Assembly (NCBI RefSeq): GCF_012935715.1
Contig: NZ_CP052860.1
Location: 6,572,001 to 6,636,000 of the forward strand
DNA from: Pseudomonas sp. ADAK13
GTDB lineage: Bacteria; Pseudomonadota; Gammaproteobacteria; Pseudomonadales; Pseudomonadaceae
DNA: 64,000 nt
Direction of reading: 5' to 3'
This document shows positions 1 to 10,369 of the stretch, one piece after another; position 1 is the first letter of the stretch; each line of letters begins with the position of its first letter. Both the position numbers and the translations under genes were made by a program. The notes beneath the pieces are model-generated. The model ran no database searches and was not told where the DNA came from. It saw only the letters and a program-made list of their open reading frames with translations.

Positions 1-705
1 GTGGCGTCGCTGACGGTACTGGCACGCATCCTCTGGCTCCAGGGGTTCCCGGAGCGCGCCTGGCGCACTGCCCGCCAGGCGCTGGAGCTGGCGCTGCAAA
101 TCAATCACGGCACCTCGATCTGCTACACACTGGCCCTCGCGGGTGTCGTCATCGCCCACTACAACGGCGACGACGGGGCCGCCCGATCAATGCTGGAGCT
201 GTTGTCACAGCAGGCGCGCAAGCATTCGGTGCTGCTGTTCGACACCTGGGCCAGGCACTACGCCCACGCACTGGACGGCCTGGTGCACGAGGAGCACGTC
301 GAAGGCCTGGGCCTGATCAAGGACATCGTCGCGACCCTGCACACTCGGGACGTGGATGAGGCCTGCTTCGAACGAGCCAGGCAAGGCGATGCGGGTTGGT
401 GCACCGCGGAGATTCTGCGGGTGCGGGCCGAATCCCTGCTGCACCAGGCTGACTCGCCCCCGGTGCAGGCGGCTGAAAGCCTGTTGCTGGAAGCGCTGGG
501 GCTGGCGCATCAGCAGGGAGCCTTGGCCTGGGAACTGCGAAGCGCCCTGTCACTGGCCCGGCTATGGCATCGCGAGGGCCGGCACGCCGCCGCGCGCGAC
601 CTGTTGCAAGCCGTTCATGGGCGCTTTACCGAAGGGTTTTCCACGCCGGACCTAGTGAGCGTGCGCCGCCTGCTCGACGAACTGCACCACAAACTGCCGG
701 CTTGA
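1..705 (+). CDS. C-terminal part of a TPR-rich ATPase-type regulator (partial)
   Basis: The frame is open from the first base, so the true start lies outside the window and only the last 234 residues are seen. They form helical, Ala/Leu-rich TPR-like hairpins with no catalytic motif. The end carries GFSTPDL followed by RRLLDEL, a hallmark ending of large regulators that join an N-terminal DNA-binding or cyclase domain to a P-loop ATPase and a TPR tail. The next gene, convergent with this one, has the winged-helix and P-loop halves of the same kind of protein. The last 54 bases overlap that gene's 3' end. Family assignment rests only on the tail, so the domain fused upstream is unknown. Confidence 0.6.
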   Translation: MASLTVLARILWLQGFPERAWRTARQALELALQINHGTSICYTLALAGVVIAHYNGDDGAARSMLELLSQQARKHSVLLFDTWARHYAHALDGLVHEEHVEGLGLIKDIVATLHTRDVDEACFERARQGDAGWCTAEILRVRAESLLHQADSPPVQAAESLLLEALGLAHQQGALAWELRSALSLARLWHREGRHAAARDLLQAVHGRFTEGFSTPDLVSVRRLLDELHHKLPA

Positions 706-2145
706 GAACGCCCCCAGATAGTGCCCGTAGCCTTGCTGCAACAACCCCACCTGGGCAGGGTCACCCAAACGGGCCAACGCGTAGGCGCGTACGCAATTGA
801 GCAGGCGATAACGCCGAGGTCCGGGGCCGGGTTCGACGGTCAGCAGCGAGGTGTCCACCAACCGTGCCAGCAGATAAGGCAAGTCGGCATGCTCCAGCTC
901 AGTGCCGGCAATCAGCGCACCCAGCGTCGGCAGGCTCACCGCCATCTTGAACAACCCCAATTGGAGGAACAGCCAACGCTCCGGCAGGCTCAAGCGATCG
1001 TAGGTCCAGTCCAGTGCCGCGTTCATGGATTGGTGCCGCCCTACGGCCGTTCGCCGTCCGCCAGTGAGCACCAGCAAGCCGTTCGCAACCTGTGTTTGCA
1101 AGCCCTTGACGCCCAAGGCATCGACCTGGGCCGCCGCCAGTTCCAGGGCCAGCGGGATGCCGTCGAGGCGTCGGCAGATATCCCGCAGGGGCGCCAGGTC
1201 TTGCCTGCGCAAACCAAAGCCTTGCTGGCTGGCCCGGGCGCGACTGACAAATAGCTGCACCGCAGGATAAGCCAGCGCTTGTTCGACATCGGCCAATGCC
1301 GACAGCGGCGGCACGACCAGCGCCGGCACGCGCTGAACCCACTCCCCAGGAATATGCAAGGCTTCGCGGCTGCTCAACAACAGCGTCACCCGGGGCGCCA
1401 TCTCCCGCAGCGCGAACACCAGGTTGCGACACGCGGCCACCGCCTGTTCACACCCATCCAGGACCAACAACAAATGCCGCGACGCCAGTTGCCGGCAAAA
1501 GCCTTGCAAGGTGCCGCCCGGCTCAACGTCAATCCCGAGCGCCCCGGACAACTGGCGGACCACGCCCGATAGCTGGCTGACACCGGCCAACTCCACCCGC
1601 CACACGCCGTCGCGATAACGCGGCAGCACCTGTGCAGCCAGGTACAGGGCCAGGGTGGTTTTGCCGATGCCGGCACACCCGGTAAGCGTCATCAGCGTTT
1701 GGCCCGGCAAGCGCCGTGCAAGGGCATGCGCCAGCGGGTCCAGGCCGAACACCGGTACCAGGCGTGCCGGCAGGTTATGGTGAGGCAAGGGCTGTGCCGG
1801 TGCTGCCTGCATCGGTTGCGTCGCGACAAAACAGTACCCGCGCAGCGGCAGGTTGACGATATAACGCCGCCCGCCCTGGCCATCGGCCAAGGCACGGCGC
1901 AAGGCCGCGATGTGCACCCGCAGGTTGTTCTCCTCCACCACGCTGCTGGGCCACACCCGTGTAATCAGGTCTGCCTTGCTGACAAACTGCCCGGCCTGCT
2001 CCACCAGCACCGCGAGAATGTCCAGGGCACGCCCGCCCAGCGGCAGCGGCCGGCCCTCTTCGCACACCAGGCGCTGCTGGGGGTAAAAGGTGAAGGGGCC
2101 GAAGCGCACTTCACATTCAGGCTCAATCGTATGAAGGCTATGCAT
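652..2145 (-). CDS. Winged-helix / P-loop ATPase transcriptional regulator
   Basis: Protein of about 497 residues from the ATG at 2145. Residues 12-108 form an OmpR/PhoB-type winged helix (FGPFTFYPQQ start, GGRALDIL, VHIAALRRAL, GYCFV). A spacer leads to an NB-ARC-like ATPase with P-loop GCAGIGKTT near 156-164 and a Walker B-like LLLVLDGCEQ. Such proteins normally continue into a TPR tail, but this one stops shortly after the ATPase. Its last 18 residues are antisense to the neighbouring convergent gene, so the tail looks cut off. The frame stays open upstream to a GTG at 2259, with an ATG at 2199; I chose 2145 because the recognisable domain begins right after it. Ligand and targets are unknown. 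Confidence 0.7.
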   Translation of the reverse strand: MHSLHTIEPECEVRFGPFTFYPQQRLVCEEGRPLPLGGRALDILAVLVEQAGQFVSKADLITRVWPSSVVEENNLRVHIAALRRALADGQGGRRYIVNLPLRGYCFVATQPMQAAPAQPLPHHNLPARLVPVFGLDPLAHALARRLPGQTLMTLTGCAGIGKTTLALYLAAQVLPRYRDGVWRVELAGVSQLSGVVRQLSGALGIDVEPGGTLQGFCRQLASRHLLLVLDGCEQAVAACRNLVFALREMAPRVTLLLSSREALHIPGEWVQRVPALVVPPLSALADVEQALAYPAVQLFVSRARASQQGFGLRRQDLAPLRDICRRLDGIPLALELAAAQVDALGVKGLQTQVANGLLVLTGGRRTAVGRHQSMNAALDWTYDRLSLPERWLFLQLGLFKMAVSLPTLGALIAGTELEHADLPYLLARLVDTSLLTVEPGPGPRRYRLLNCVRAYALARLGDPAQVGLLQQGYGHYLGAFSSRQFVVQFVEQAAHAH

Positions 2146-2287
2146 GCTCGTCAAAGCGCTGAAACACCCGGTCTTGGGCGCCTGCGCATCCTTTTCCATG
2201 GGACTGACGGCTATCTTGCCAGCTACCCGTGACAGGACAATGCTGGCACAGGGATCCACACGGACATTCAGGTGCGCCAGACGGCCA

Positions 2288-3238
2288 TCAGCTGAATTGC
2301 TGGCGGTATTGGGTCGGGTTCAAGCCGAGTTTTTCACTGAACAGAAAACGCATATGCCGCACGCTGCCAAAGCCCGCATGAAAGGCTACGGTCTTGAGTG
2401 GCAGGTCGCTGGTCTCCAGCAAGTGCCGCGCGCGATCAATGCGCGCGCCCTGCAGGAAAGCCATCGGGGTCATCTGCACTTCCTTGGCAAACACCCGCGC
2501 AAAGTGCCGCGCGCTCATGCCTGCGAGTTGCGCCATGGACTCGATGGTAAAGGCCTGGTCCAGCCGCTCCAGCACATGGGTCTGCACCCGGGTAATCGCG
2601 GTTTCCTGGGGGGCCACCGCTGCGGTCATCGGGCTGAACTGGGCTTGGCCACCCTGGCGCTTCATGACCACCAGCAACACCTTGGCCACGTCGACAGCCA
2701 CCTGCTTGCCGTGGTCCTGGGCAACAACGGACAGCGCCAGGTCGATGCCCGCCGTCACGCCGCCAGAGGTGATGAGCCGGCCGTCCTGCAGGTAGATGCG
2801 GTCGGTCTCCACCGTGGCCTTGGGAAAGGCCTTGATCAGCCGCTCGGTGTAATGCCAGTGAGTGGTCACGCGTTGGCCGTCCAGCAAGCCGGCGTATCCC
2901 AGCACGAAGGCACCGGTGCAGATCGAGCCGAATCGCCGGGCACGAGGCGCAGCCGCCTTGAGCCAGGGCAACAGGGCGGGATGGCATTCGTTGTAGGCGC
3001 CGGGGCCGCCGGGGACCAACAGCAAGTCATATGCCTCAAGGGCCTGGTCCAGGTGCAGATCGGGATGCACCACCACGCCATTGGAGGCTTGCAGTGGCCC
3101 CTGCTCGGTACCGATCGTCAGGATCTGATAGTGAGCTGACGGCGCAAGGTAGCGATTGGCAATGGAGAACACTTCCAGCGGCCCGGCCATGTCGAGCAGC
3201 AGAAAGTCGGGAAACAGCACCATGGCCACGGTTTTCAT
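2288..3238 (-). CDS. GlxA-family AraC-type transcriptional regulator
   Basis: 316 residues. The N-terminal half is a DJ-1/PfpI-like class I amidotransferase fold (VAMVLFPDFLLLDMAGPLEVF at the start, VPGGPGAY, and a nucleophile-elbow-like GSICTGAFVLG with Cys107). The C-terminal 100 residues are an AraC/XylS double helix-turn-helix (MAQLAGMSARHFARVF, then FGSVRHMRFLF). Proteins of this type sense small metabolites and activate nearby or distant catabolic genes; examples are GlxA, ArgR and GbdR of Pseudomonas. The start at 3238 was chosen because MKTVAMVLFP is the usual beginning; an upstream TTG/GTG-type extension has no support. It stands alone, divergent from the pirin gene, so no target is evident. 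Confidence 0.85.
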   Translation of the reverse strand: MKTVAMVLFPDFLLLDMAGPLEVFSIANRYLAPSAHYQILTIGTEQGPLQASNGVVVHPDLHLDQALEAYDLLLVPGGPGAYNECHPALLPWLKAAAPRARRFGSICTGAFVLGYAGLLDGQRVTTHWHYTERLIKAFPKATVETDRIYLQDGRLITSGGVTAGIDLALSVVAQDHGKQVAVDVAKVLLVVMKRQGGQAQFSPMTAAVAPQETAITRVQTHVLERLDQAFTIESMAQLAGMSARHFARVFAKEVQMTPMAFLQGARIDRARHLLETSDLPLKTVAFHAGFGSVRHMRFLFSEKLGLNPTQYRQQFS

Positions 3239-3419
3239 TGTCAGGAACTGTCCGTTCGGGGAGAGGAATCCTTGCATTATGGCATGCCACCAACTGTCAA
3301 CCCACACAGGACAGTCATTCCGATTTCAGCTTCTTAATCAACCTATCACTAACCAGTAACCTTCTCCTCACACCGAAGCCCTGCATCTCGCAGCCAGCTT
3401 CCCTTGAGGAGAACACCCC

Positions 3420-4142
3420 ATGCTGACCCTTCGCAAAGCCTCGGAACGCGGCGCCGCCAATCACGGTTGGTTGAAGTCGTTCCACACCTTCTCGTTCGCC
3501 AACTACTGGAATCCCAGGGAACAGGGTTTTTCCGACCTGCTGGTGATCAACGATGACCGGGTTGCCGCCGGCAAGGGCTTCGGCCAACACCCGCACCGCG
3601 ACATGGAGATTTTCTCCTATGTGCTCGAAGGCGCCCTGGAACACAAGGACACCCTGGGCACCGGTTCGGTGATTCGCCCAGGCGATGTGCAACTGATGAG
3701 CGCCGGCAGCGGCGTGGCCCACAGCGAGTTCAACCACAGCCACACCCAGGGCGTGCACTTCCTGCAAATCTGGATCGTGCCGGACGTGGCCGGCGCCGAG
3801 CCGCGCTATCAGCAGGAGCACTTCACCGAAGCGCAAAAGCGTGGCCGGTTGCAGCTGATCATCTCGCCGGAAGGCACCGACGGCTCCCTTGGCGTGCGCC
3901 AGGATGCGCGGGTGTATGCCGGGCTGTTCAACGGCTTTGAAACCGCAAGCCTGGCCCTGGCCCCGGAGCGCTACGCCTACATCCATGTGGCGCGGGGCAG
4001 CATTGAAGTCAACGGCCAGCGCTTACACGAAGGCGACGGTGCCCGAGTGCGCGATGAGCGGGAGATTCACCTGAGCCATGGCGAGAATGCCGAGGTGCTG
4101 GTGTTCGACCTGCGCCCTCGTGAACTGCCTGAAATGCCGTAA
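3420..4142 (+). CDS. Pirin-family bicupin protein (YhhW-like)
   Basis: 240 residues, the length of E. coli YhhW. The metal ligands fall at His57, His59, His101 and Glu103 (HPHRDME and SGVAHSEFNHS), the same positions known for YhhW. The family binds one metal in its N-terminal cupin, and some members cleave quercetin in vitro; the cellular role is unsettled. The C-terminal cupin (residues 150-235) lacks a ligand set, as usual. A good Shine-Dalgarno (GAGGAGAA) sits 7 bases before the ATG. It is transcribed away from the GlxA-like regulator, so regulation by that protein is possible but not shown. Confidence 0.9.
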   Translation: MLTLRKASERGAANHGWLKSFHTFSFANYWNPREQGFSDLLVINDDRVAAGKGFGQHPHRDMEIFSYVLEGALEHKDTLGTGSVIRPGDVQLMSAGSGVAHSEFNHSHTQGVHFLQIWIVPDVAGAEPRYQQEHFTEAQKRGRLQLIISPEGTDGSLGVRQDARVYAGLFNGFETASLALAPERYAYIHVARGSIEVNGQRLHEGDGARVRDEREIHLSHGENAEVLVFDLRPRELPEMP

Positions 4143-4152
4143 AGGTCGGCAC

Positions 4153-4176
4153 GATGGCCCGGGAAAACGGGCCATC
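4153..4176 (+). terminator. Stem-loop after the pirin gene (terminator-like, no T tract)
   Basis: GATGGCCCG pairs perfectly with CGGGCCATC around a 6-base loop, 10 bases after the pirin stop codon. There is no following run of T, so termination is a guess; it may instead protect the mRNA 3' end. Confidence 0.4.
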
Positions 4177-4278
4177 GCTGACGTCGATAGTCACCATCAG
4201 CGCAATGAAGTTCTCTAAAAAAATCCACCGCGTACCATCACATCCATACCAACCAATGACATCCCGGAGCACACCCTC

Positions 4279-4665
4279 ATGAAACGCCAACTCTTGCTTA
4301 GCCTCGCTTTCTCGGTACTTGCTGTAAGCGCCTTTACTCAACCTGCCCTCGCTGAAGGCGGCGCGGATCGCCTGATGGACAGCCGCGTGGCTGAGGGTGG
4401 TTCTGACCGTTTGCTGGAACGTCGTGTGGCGGAAGGCGGTTCTGATCGGTTGCTGGAACGTCGTGTAGCTGAAGGTGGCGCTGACCGTCTTCAAGAAAAC
4501 CGTGTAGCCGAAGGTGGCGCTGAGCGTCTTCAAGGCAACCGTGTAGCTGAAGGTGGTGCTGAGCGTCTTCAAGGCAACCGTGTAGCTGAAGGTGGCGCTG
4601 ACCGTCTTCAAGGCAACCGTGTAGCTGAAGGTGGTGCAGACCGCCTGATGGAAAACCGCGCATAA
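4279..4665 (+). CDS. Small secreted protein built of eight 13-residue repeats
   Basis: 128 residues. Residues 1-25 are a clear Sec signal peptide (KR start, hydrophobic core, PALA cleavage site). The mature chain is nothing but tandem 13-residue units with consensus V-A-E-G-G-A-[DE]-R-L-[LQM]-[EGD]-[NRS]-R: eight units from residue 24 to 127, then a final Ala. It has no Cys, no aromatic residue and no hydrophobic stretch after the signal peptide, so it should be exported, soluble and either helical or disordered. A CCGGAG site precedes the ATG and an intrinsic terminator follows, so it is a monocistronic, probably well-expressed gene. I do not recognise a characterised family and assign no function. 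Confidence 0.8.
   Translation: MKRQLLLSLAFSVLAVSAFTQPALAEGGADRLMDSRVAEGGSDRLLERRVAEGGSDRLLERRVAEGGADRLQENRVAEGGAERLQGNRVAEGGAERLQGNRVAEGGADRLQGNRVAEGGADRLMENRA
4348..4659 (+). repeat. Eight tandem 39-bp coding repeats
   Basis: Eight in-frame 39-bp units with no spacers encode the repeat part of the small secreted protein. Units 5 to 7 are nearly identical at DNA level (GTAGCTGAAGGTGG...CTTCAAGGCAACC), while units 1 to 3 have drifted, as expected for recent expansion by slippage or unequal crossing-over at the 3' side. Copy number probably differs between strains. Confidence 0.9.
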
Positions 4666-4690
4666 CCCTGGTTGCTCGCGGTTCACCCCC

Positions 4691-4717
4691 AGCCGGCCTG
4701 ATCAGCCGGCTTTTTTT
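4691..4717 (+). terminator. Intrinsic terminator of the repeat-protein gene
   Basis: AGCCGGC and GCCGGCT form a perfect 7-bp stem with a 7-base loop, followed directly by seven T residues, 26 bases after the stop codon. This is a textbook Rho-independent terminator. Confidence 0.9.
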
Positions 4718-4758
4718 CGCCTGCTGTTTACTCACCGCCAACAGCGCCACAAAACCCT

Positions 4759-4889
4759 GTGGCGAGGGAGCTTGCTCCCGCTGGGCTGCGCAGCAGCCCC
4801 AATGAATACACCGCGTTTCTTCAGGGGAGACCCGTTGGCAGGTTTTGGGGCCGCTTCGCAGCCCAACGGGAGCAAGCTCCCTCGCCACA
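4759..4889. repeat. REP-type inverted pair (GGCGAGGGAGC family)
   Basis: Two inverted elements face each other: TGTGGCGAGGGAGCTTGCTC at the left end and its complement ending CTCCCTCGCCACA at the right. The inner parts (GGGCTGCGCAGCAGCCCC and GGGGCCGCTTCGCAGCCC) are also mutually inverted. This is the usual paired form of intergenic REP elements in Pseudomonas. It lies between two convergent genes. Confidence 0.85.
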
Positions 4890-4938
4890 CAAGCCTCGCC
4901 ACACAAGCGCTCTCGCCAACGTAAGTCGCCACTCGCTG

Positions 4939-5937
4939 TTAACACAGCTCACGATCCAGCCACACCACCGCCTTGCCAATCTGCTGCCTGGCTTCAATCC
5001 GTGCGTGCACCTGCTGCACCTCTTCCAGCGTGTAATGCCCTTCGATATCCACCGTCAGCGAACCCTCAAGCATCGCCGCGAACACCGCATTGGCACGCCG
5101 TTGCACGGTCGGGCTGTCGGCCATGTGGTCGTTGAGCCGTGGCCGGGTCAGGAACAGCGAGCCGGCTTCCCCCAACTCCATCGGGTCCAAATCAGTGATC
5201 GAACCGGAGACGTTGCCGTAATTGACGATCAGCCCCCGCGTACGACAAGCCTTGAAGCTTTCACGCAAGGTGGCCTTGCCCACCGAATCGAACACCACGT
5301 TCACACCCTGCCCCTGCGTTGCCTGCAAGACTCGCTCGGCAAACCCCTCGTACGGCCAGGCGTAATCAGCACCGCGCTGAAGGGCAATCGCACATTTTTC
5401 AGTGCTGCTGCCGGTGGTGAATACCGTGGCGCCGAGTCGACGGGCCATTTGCACCAGTAACTGGCCGATGCTGCCGGACGCGGCATGGATCAGGCAGCTG
5501 TTGCCTGCCTGCAACCGTGCGACATCTTCAATCAGGTAGTGAGCCGTACAGCCCTGGAACATCGCCGCAGCCGCCTGATCGAAGCCGATCGCATTCGGAA
5601 TCTGCGCGACCCGCGCGGCCGGCACGCTGGCGTATTCAGCAAACGCGCCCCAGGCAATGCACCACGCCACCCGATCGCCCGGCGCCAGATGGCTAACGCC
5701 CTCGCCCACTTCCACCACCACACCCGCACCTTCCATGCCCAGGGTGCAAGGCACTCGCACCGGGTACGTTACCGACTGGGCGTACTTGCCCTGACGGGTA
5801 TGCACATCCATGAAGTTGATCCCGGCGCAGGCCACCTTGATCAGCACGTGGCCGGGCATCACTTGGGGTTTGGGCACATCAAGGCGCAGTTGAACGACCT
5901 CCGGGCCGCCGTAGGTTTCAAGGGTGAGGGCTTTCAT
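4939..5937 (-). CDS. Quinone oxidoreductase-like (zeta-crystallin type) NADPH dehydrogenase
   Basis: 332 residues, medium-chain dehydrogenase/reductase superfamily without zinc ligands. The N-terminal GroES-like fold (MKALTLETYGGPE, GMEGAGVV) is followed by a Rossmann domain with the quinone-reductase fingerprint HAASGSIGQLLVQMA at 151-165. This is the NADPH:quinone reductase (QOR) subgroup, which reduces quinones or enones in the cytoplasm. I started it at the ATG at 5937, where the family's standard N-terminus begins; the longer open frame upstream is antisense to the divergent LysR gene. The 102-bp divergent spacing suggests control by that LysR protein. The physiological substrate is unknown. 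Confidence 0.88.
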   Translation of the reverse strand: MKALTLETYGGPEVVQLRLDVPKPQVMPGHVLIKVACAGINFMDVHTRQGKYAQSVTYPVRVPCTLGMEGAGVVVEVGEGVSHLAPGDRVAWCIAWGAFAEYASVPAARVAQIPNAIGFDQAAAAMFQGCTAHYLIEDVARLQAGNSCLIHAASGSIGQLLVQMARRLGATVFTTGSSTEKCAIALQRGADYAWPYEGFAERVLQATQGQGVNVVFDSVGKATLRESFKACRTRGLIVNYGNVSGSITDLDPMELGEAGSLFLTRPRLNDHMADSPTVQRRANAVFAAMLEGSLTVDIEGHYTLEEVQQVHARIEARQQIGKAVVWLDRELC

Positions 5938-6039
5938 CGCGGGACAACTCCGTTTGCGGTGGGAATGCGCCATGGTAAAAGGCACCACTCTGTACGAGAA
6001 TTCCCCAATACCTCCCACCCTCCGTGCGGAAACAACCCG

Positions 6040-6903
6040 ATGTTCGACTGGCAGGATCTGTATTACTTCACCGTACTGGCGCGCACCCAGTCGCTGTCGG
6101 CGGCCGCCCGCGAGCTGCAGGTGGAACACGCCACCGTGGGGCGGCGCGTCGATGCCCTGGAAAAAGCCCTCGGCGTCAAACTGGTAGATCGCCTGCCCCG
6201 CAGCCGGCCACTCACGGAGGAAGGCCTGGCGTTGGCCAGGTTGGCGGCAGGCATGGGCGAGATGGCCACCGACGTGATGCGCCTGTCCCGCGTGGCCTCG
6301 ATCGAAGTGGCCGGCACCGTGCGGGTCAGTTGCCCGCCGTCGATTGCCATCCACTGCATCGCGCCCCACGTCGCGCGCTTCCGGGCGCAGTATCCCAAAC
6401 TGAATATCGTGCTGATGTCCTCGACCACGCTTGCCGCTCTGGACAAAGGTGAAGCCGACATTGCCCTGCGCACGGTGCGGCCCGATGAAGAGGCACTGGT
6501 GCGCAGGAAGGTCGGCGCGGTGCGCTTCGGGCTCTATGCCACACCCGAGTTCAAACGGTTACCCGCCGAACAGTGGGCGTTCATTGCCTATGACGCCACC
6601 CGTGACCATCTGCCCCAACAGGCATGGATGCACCAGGTACGCGGCAGCCGCGCGATTGCCTTTGCCGCCAGCGACCTGATCACCCAGCAAATGGCCGCCC
6701 GGTCCCAGGTGGGCGCGGTGGTGTTGCCCACGTTGGTGGGTGATCACGACGCGGCATTGGTGCGGCTGGCAACGAATACCGAAGGCCCGGTTCGCGATAT
6801 CTGGCTGACGGTGTACCCCGACATGCGCCGCTCGCCTTCGGTGAAGGTGGTGATGGAGTTTTTGGTGAGTTGCATTGAAAGCGCGCCGCAGTTGCGGCGC
6901 TGA
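6040..6903 (+). CDS. LysR-family transcriptional regulator
   Basis: 287 residues. The N-terminal winged helix (DLYYFTVLARTQSLSAAARELQVEHATVGRRVDALE) has the 'HATVGRRV' variant of the recognition helix, typical of the LysR subgroup that represses neighbouring oxidoreductases. The rest is a periplasmic-binding-protein-like effector domain. A GGAA site lies upstream of the ATG at 6040. It is divergent from the quinone oxidoreductase gene, its likely target. Confidence 0.87.
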   Translation: MFDWQDLYYFTVLARTQSLSAAARELQVEHATVGRRVDALEKALGVKLVDRLPRSRPLTEEGLALARLAAGMGEMATDVMRLSRVASIEVAGTVRVSCPPSIAIHCIAPHVARFRAQYPKLNIVLMSSTTLAALDKGEADIALRTVRPDEEALVRRKVGAVRFGLYATPEFKRLPAEQWAFIAYDATRDHLPQQAWMHQVRGSRAIAFAASDLITQQMAARSQVGAVVLPTLVGDHDAALVRLATNTEGPVRDIWLTVYPDMRRSPSVKVVMEFLVSCIESAPQLRR

Positions 6904-6909
6904 AGCCGT

Positions 6910-8411
<1,502 letters not shown>

Positions 8412-8477
8412 CTAACAGTTACGAATTGTGATAATTAGCCGCTAGAATCTGAAAATACTTATGAGGATGACTCACCA

Positions 8478-9371
8478 ATGCTCAGGGAAAACGCCAATGA
8501 CCTGCTCGCGTTTCTGGCGGTAGCCCGCGAGCGCAGCTTTACCAAGGCGGCGGCCAAGCTCGGGGTTTCCCAGTCGGCGCTGAGCCATACCCTGCGTGGC
8601 CTGGAGGCGCGGCTGGGGCTGCGTCTGCTGACCCGCACCACCCGCAGCGTGTCGCCCACCGAAGCCGGGCAGCACTTGATCGATACGATCGGGCCGCACT
8701 TCGATGAAATCCAGGTCGGCCTTGAGGGGTTGAGCCACTTGCGGGACAGGCCGTCCGGCACCATCCGCATCAATGCCATGGACCACGCGCTGGAGTTCAT
8801 CCTGTGGCCGGTGCTGAAACCGTTCCTCGCGCAGTACCCGGATATCGCCGTGGAAGTGTGTTGCGACTACGGCTTTGTCGACATCGCCGCCCACGGCTTC
8901 GACGCCGGCGTACGCCTCGGCGAAGACGTGGCTCAAGGCATGATTGCCACGCGCATCAGTCCCGATATGCGCATGCTGGTGGTGGGTTCACCGGCCTACT
9001 TTGCCCAGCGCGCCATACCCCGCACGCCTCGCGACCTGACCGATCACGCCTGCAACAATTTGCGCCTGCCCACCAATGGCGGCCTGTACGTGTGGGAGTT
9101 CAAAAAAGGCGAGGAAAGCCTGAATGTGCGGGTGTCTGGCCAGGTGACGTTCAATGGCGTGTACCCATTGCTCAAGGCGGCGCTCGACGGCTTCGGCTTG
9201 AGCTACGTGCCTGCCGACCTGGTGGCGCCTTATCTGGCAGACGGGCGCCTGGTGCAGGTGCTGGATGACTGGTGCGCGCCGTTTGCCGGCTTCCACCTGT
9301 ATTACCCCAGCCGTCGCCAGGCCTCACCCGCCTTTGCGCTGCTGGTGGAAGCGCTGCGTTATCGCGGTTGA
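8478..9371 (+). CDS. LysR-family transcriptional regulator (next to aldo-keto reductase)
   Basis: 297 residues with N-terminal winged helix (FLAVARERSFTKAAAKLGVSQSALSHTLRGLE) and an effector domain of the CrgA/AaeR-like subgroup. The 99-bp divergent spacing from the aldo-keto reductase/cupin pair makes these the likely targets. Its 3' end overlaps that of the next LysR gene by 13 bp, tail to tail. Confidence 0.9.
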   Translation: MLRENANDLLAFLAVARERSFTKAAAKLGVSQSALSHTLRGLEARLGLRLLTRTTRSVSPTEAGQHLIDTIGPHFDEIQVGLEGLSHLRDRPSGTIRINAMDHALEFILWPVLKPFLAQYPDIAVEVCCDYGFVDIAAHGFDAGVRLGEDVAQGMIATRISPDMRMLVVGSPAYFAQRAIPRTPRDLTDHACNNLRLPTNGGLYVWEFKKGEESLNVRVSGQVTFNGVYPLLKAALDGFGLSYVPADLVAPYLADGRLVQVLDDWCAPFAGFHLYYPSRRQASPAFALLVEALRYRG

Positions 9372-10252
9372 AGGAATTCCGCCAGCGCGCCGCCCAAGGC
9401 CTCAAATACCAAGGCGATGCGCTGCACCCGGCGCATGTCCTGATGCATGGCAATCCACACGTCGACACTGAAATCCACCTGCCCGGGCAGCACGCGCACC
9501 AGCCCGTGACGCTGCGCCACCTGGCTTGAGCACACGCCAATTCCCAGCCCGGCACGCAGCGCCGCCAACTGGGCGAGGTGATCGTCGGTGCGGATAAATG
9601 TATTGGCCGCCGAACAGTCAAAACCGCGCTCACGCAGGAGCTCGATCTCCAGCAAATTGCGGTCCGGGCCGATCAGCGGGTAGCCGTGCAATTGCGCGAC
9701 GGTGTCCGGCGTGCCCTGCTCCGCCAGCAACTCCGGTGCGGCGTACAACCCCACTTGCAGGTCGCCGACCTTGCGCGCGACCACCGTCGCTTCCGTAGGG
9801 CGGCGGATGCGCACGGCGACGTCTGCCTCCTGCCGGGCCAGGGCTTGCAGGCGGTTGGACACGCTCAACTCAATGGCCAATTGCGGATGATCACGGCGCA
9901 GGCTGCGCAGCATCGGCGGCAGCACCTCAACCCCCAGCAGCTTGCCGCTGGTAAGCCGCACCGTGCCACTGGCCAACGCCGCATCGGCGGAGGCTGCGCG
10001 GTTGAAGGCGTTGGCGGCAACGGCCATTGCTTCCACGTGGCTGATCAGGTCCTTGGCGGTGTCAGTGGGCAACAGACCAGAAGGTGAGCGGATAAACAGG
10101 CTGACCCCGACGCTTTGCTCCAGCGCCTCGATCCGTCGCCGCGCAGTGGCCTGGGCGATCCCCAGCAAGCGGGCCGCGCCCGACAGGCTGCCGGTGCGTA
10201 GCACGGCGAGGAAGGCGCGCTGGGTTTCCCATTGGAGTTGAGGGGCGTTCAT
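9359..10252 (-). CDS. LysR-family transcriptional regulator
   Basis: 297 residues; the DNA-binding end reads FLAVLRTGSLSGAARLLGIAQATARRRIEALE, the 'ARRRIE' recognition-helix subgroup. The effector domain is complete. It is convergent with one LysR gene and divergent from the GFA-domain gene (117-bp gap), which is its best candidate target. Confidence 0.88.
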   Translation of the reverse strand: MNAPQLQWETQRAFLAVLRTGSLSGAARLLGIAQATARRRIEALEQSVGVSLFIRSPSGLLPTDTAKDLISHVEAMAVAANAFNRAASADAALASGTVRLTSGKLLGVEVLPPMLRSLRRDHPQLAIELSVSNRLQALARQEADVAVRIRRPTEATVVARKVGDLQVGLYAAPELLAEQGTPDTVAQLHGYPLIGPDRNLLEIELLRERGFDCSAANTFIRTDDHLAQLAALRAGLGIGVCSSQVAQRHGLVRVLPGQVDFSVDVWIAMHQDMRRVQRIALVFEALGGALAEFLQPR

Positions 10253-10369
10253 ACATTTCCTGTGAGCCGCTGGGCAGTTTTGGCGGATGTTCTTTGTTCG
10301 GGGGCTGCGGCATGCTGGCGAGCATAACCGATGGGGCTTTCGCCCTCACTTTGCACAGGATCGTTTTTG

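Noticed and set aside
4348..4659. Regular 39-bp repeats considered as a CRISPR array
   Set aside because: No spacers between units, and the repeats are in frame within a protein with a signal peptide.
4939..6369. Extending the quinone oxidoreductase to a 476-codon frame
   Set aside because: The upstream part is antisense to the LysR gene and the family's N-terminus begins at 5937.
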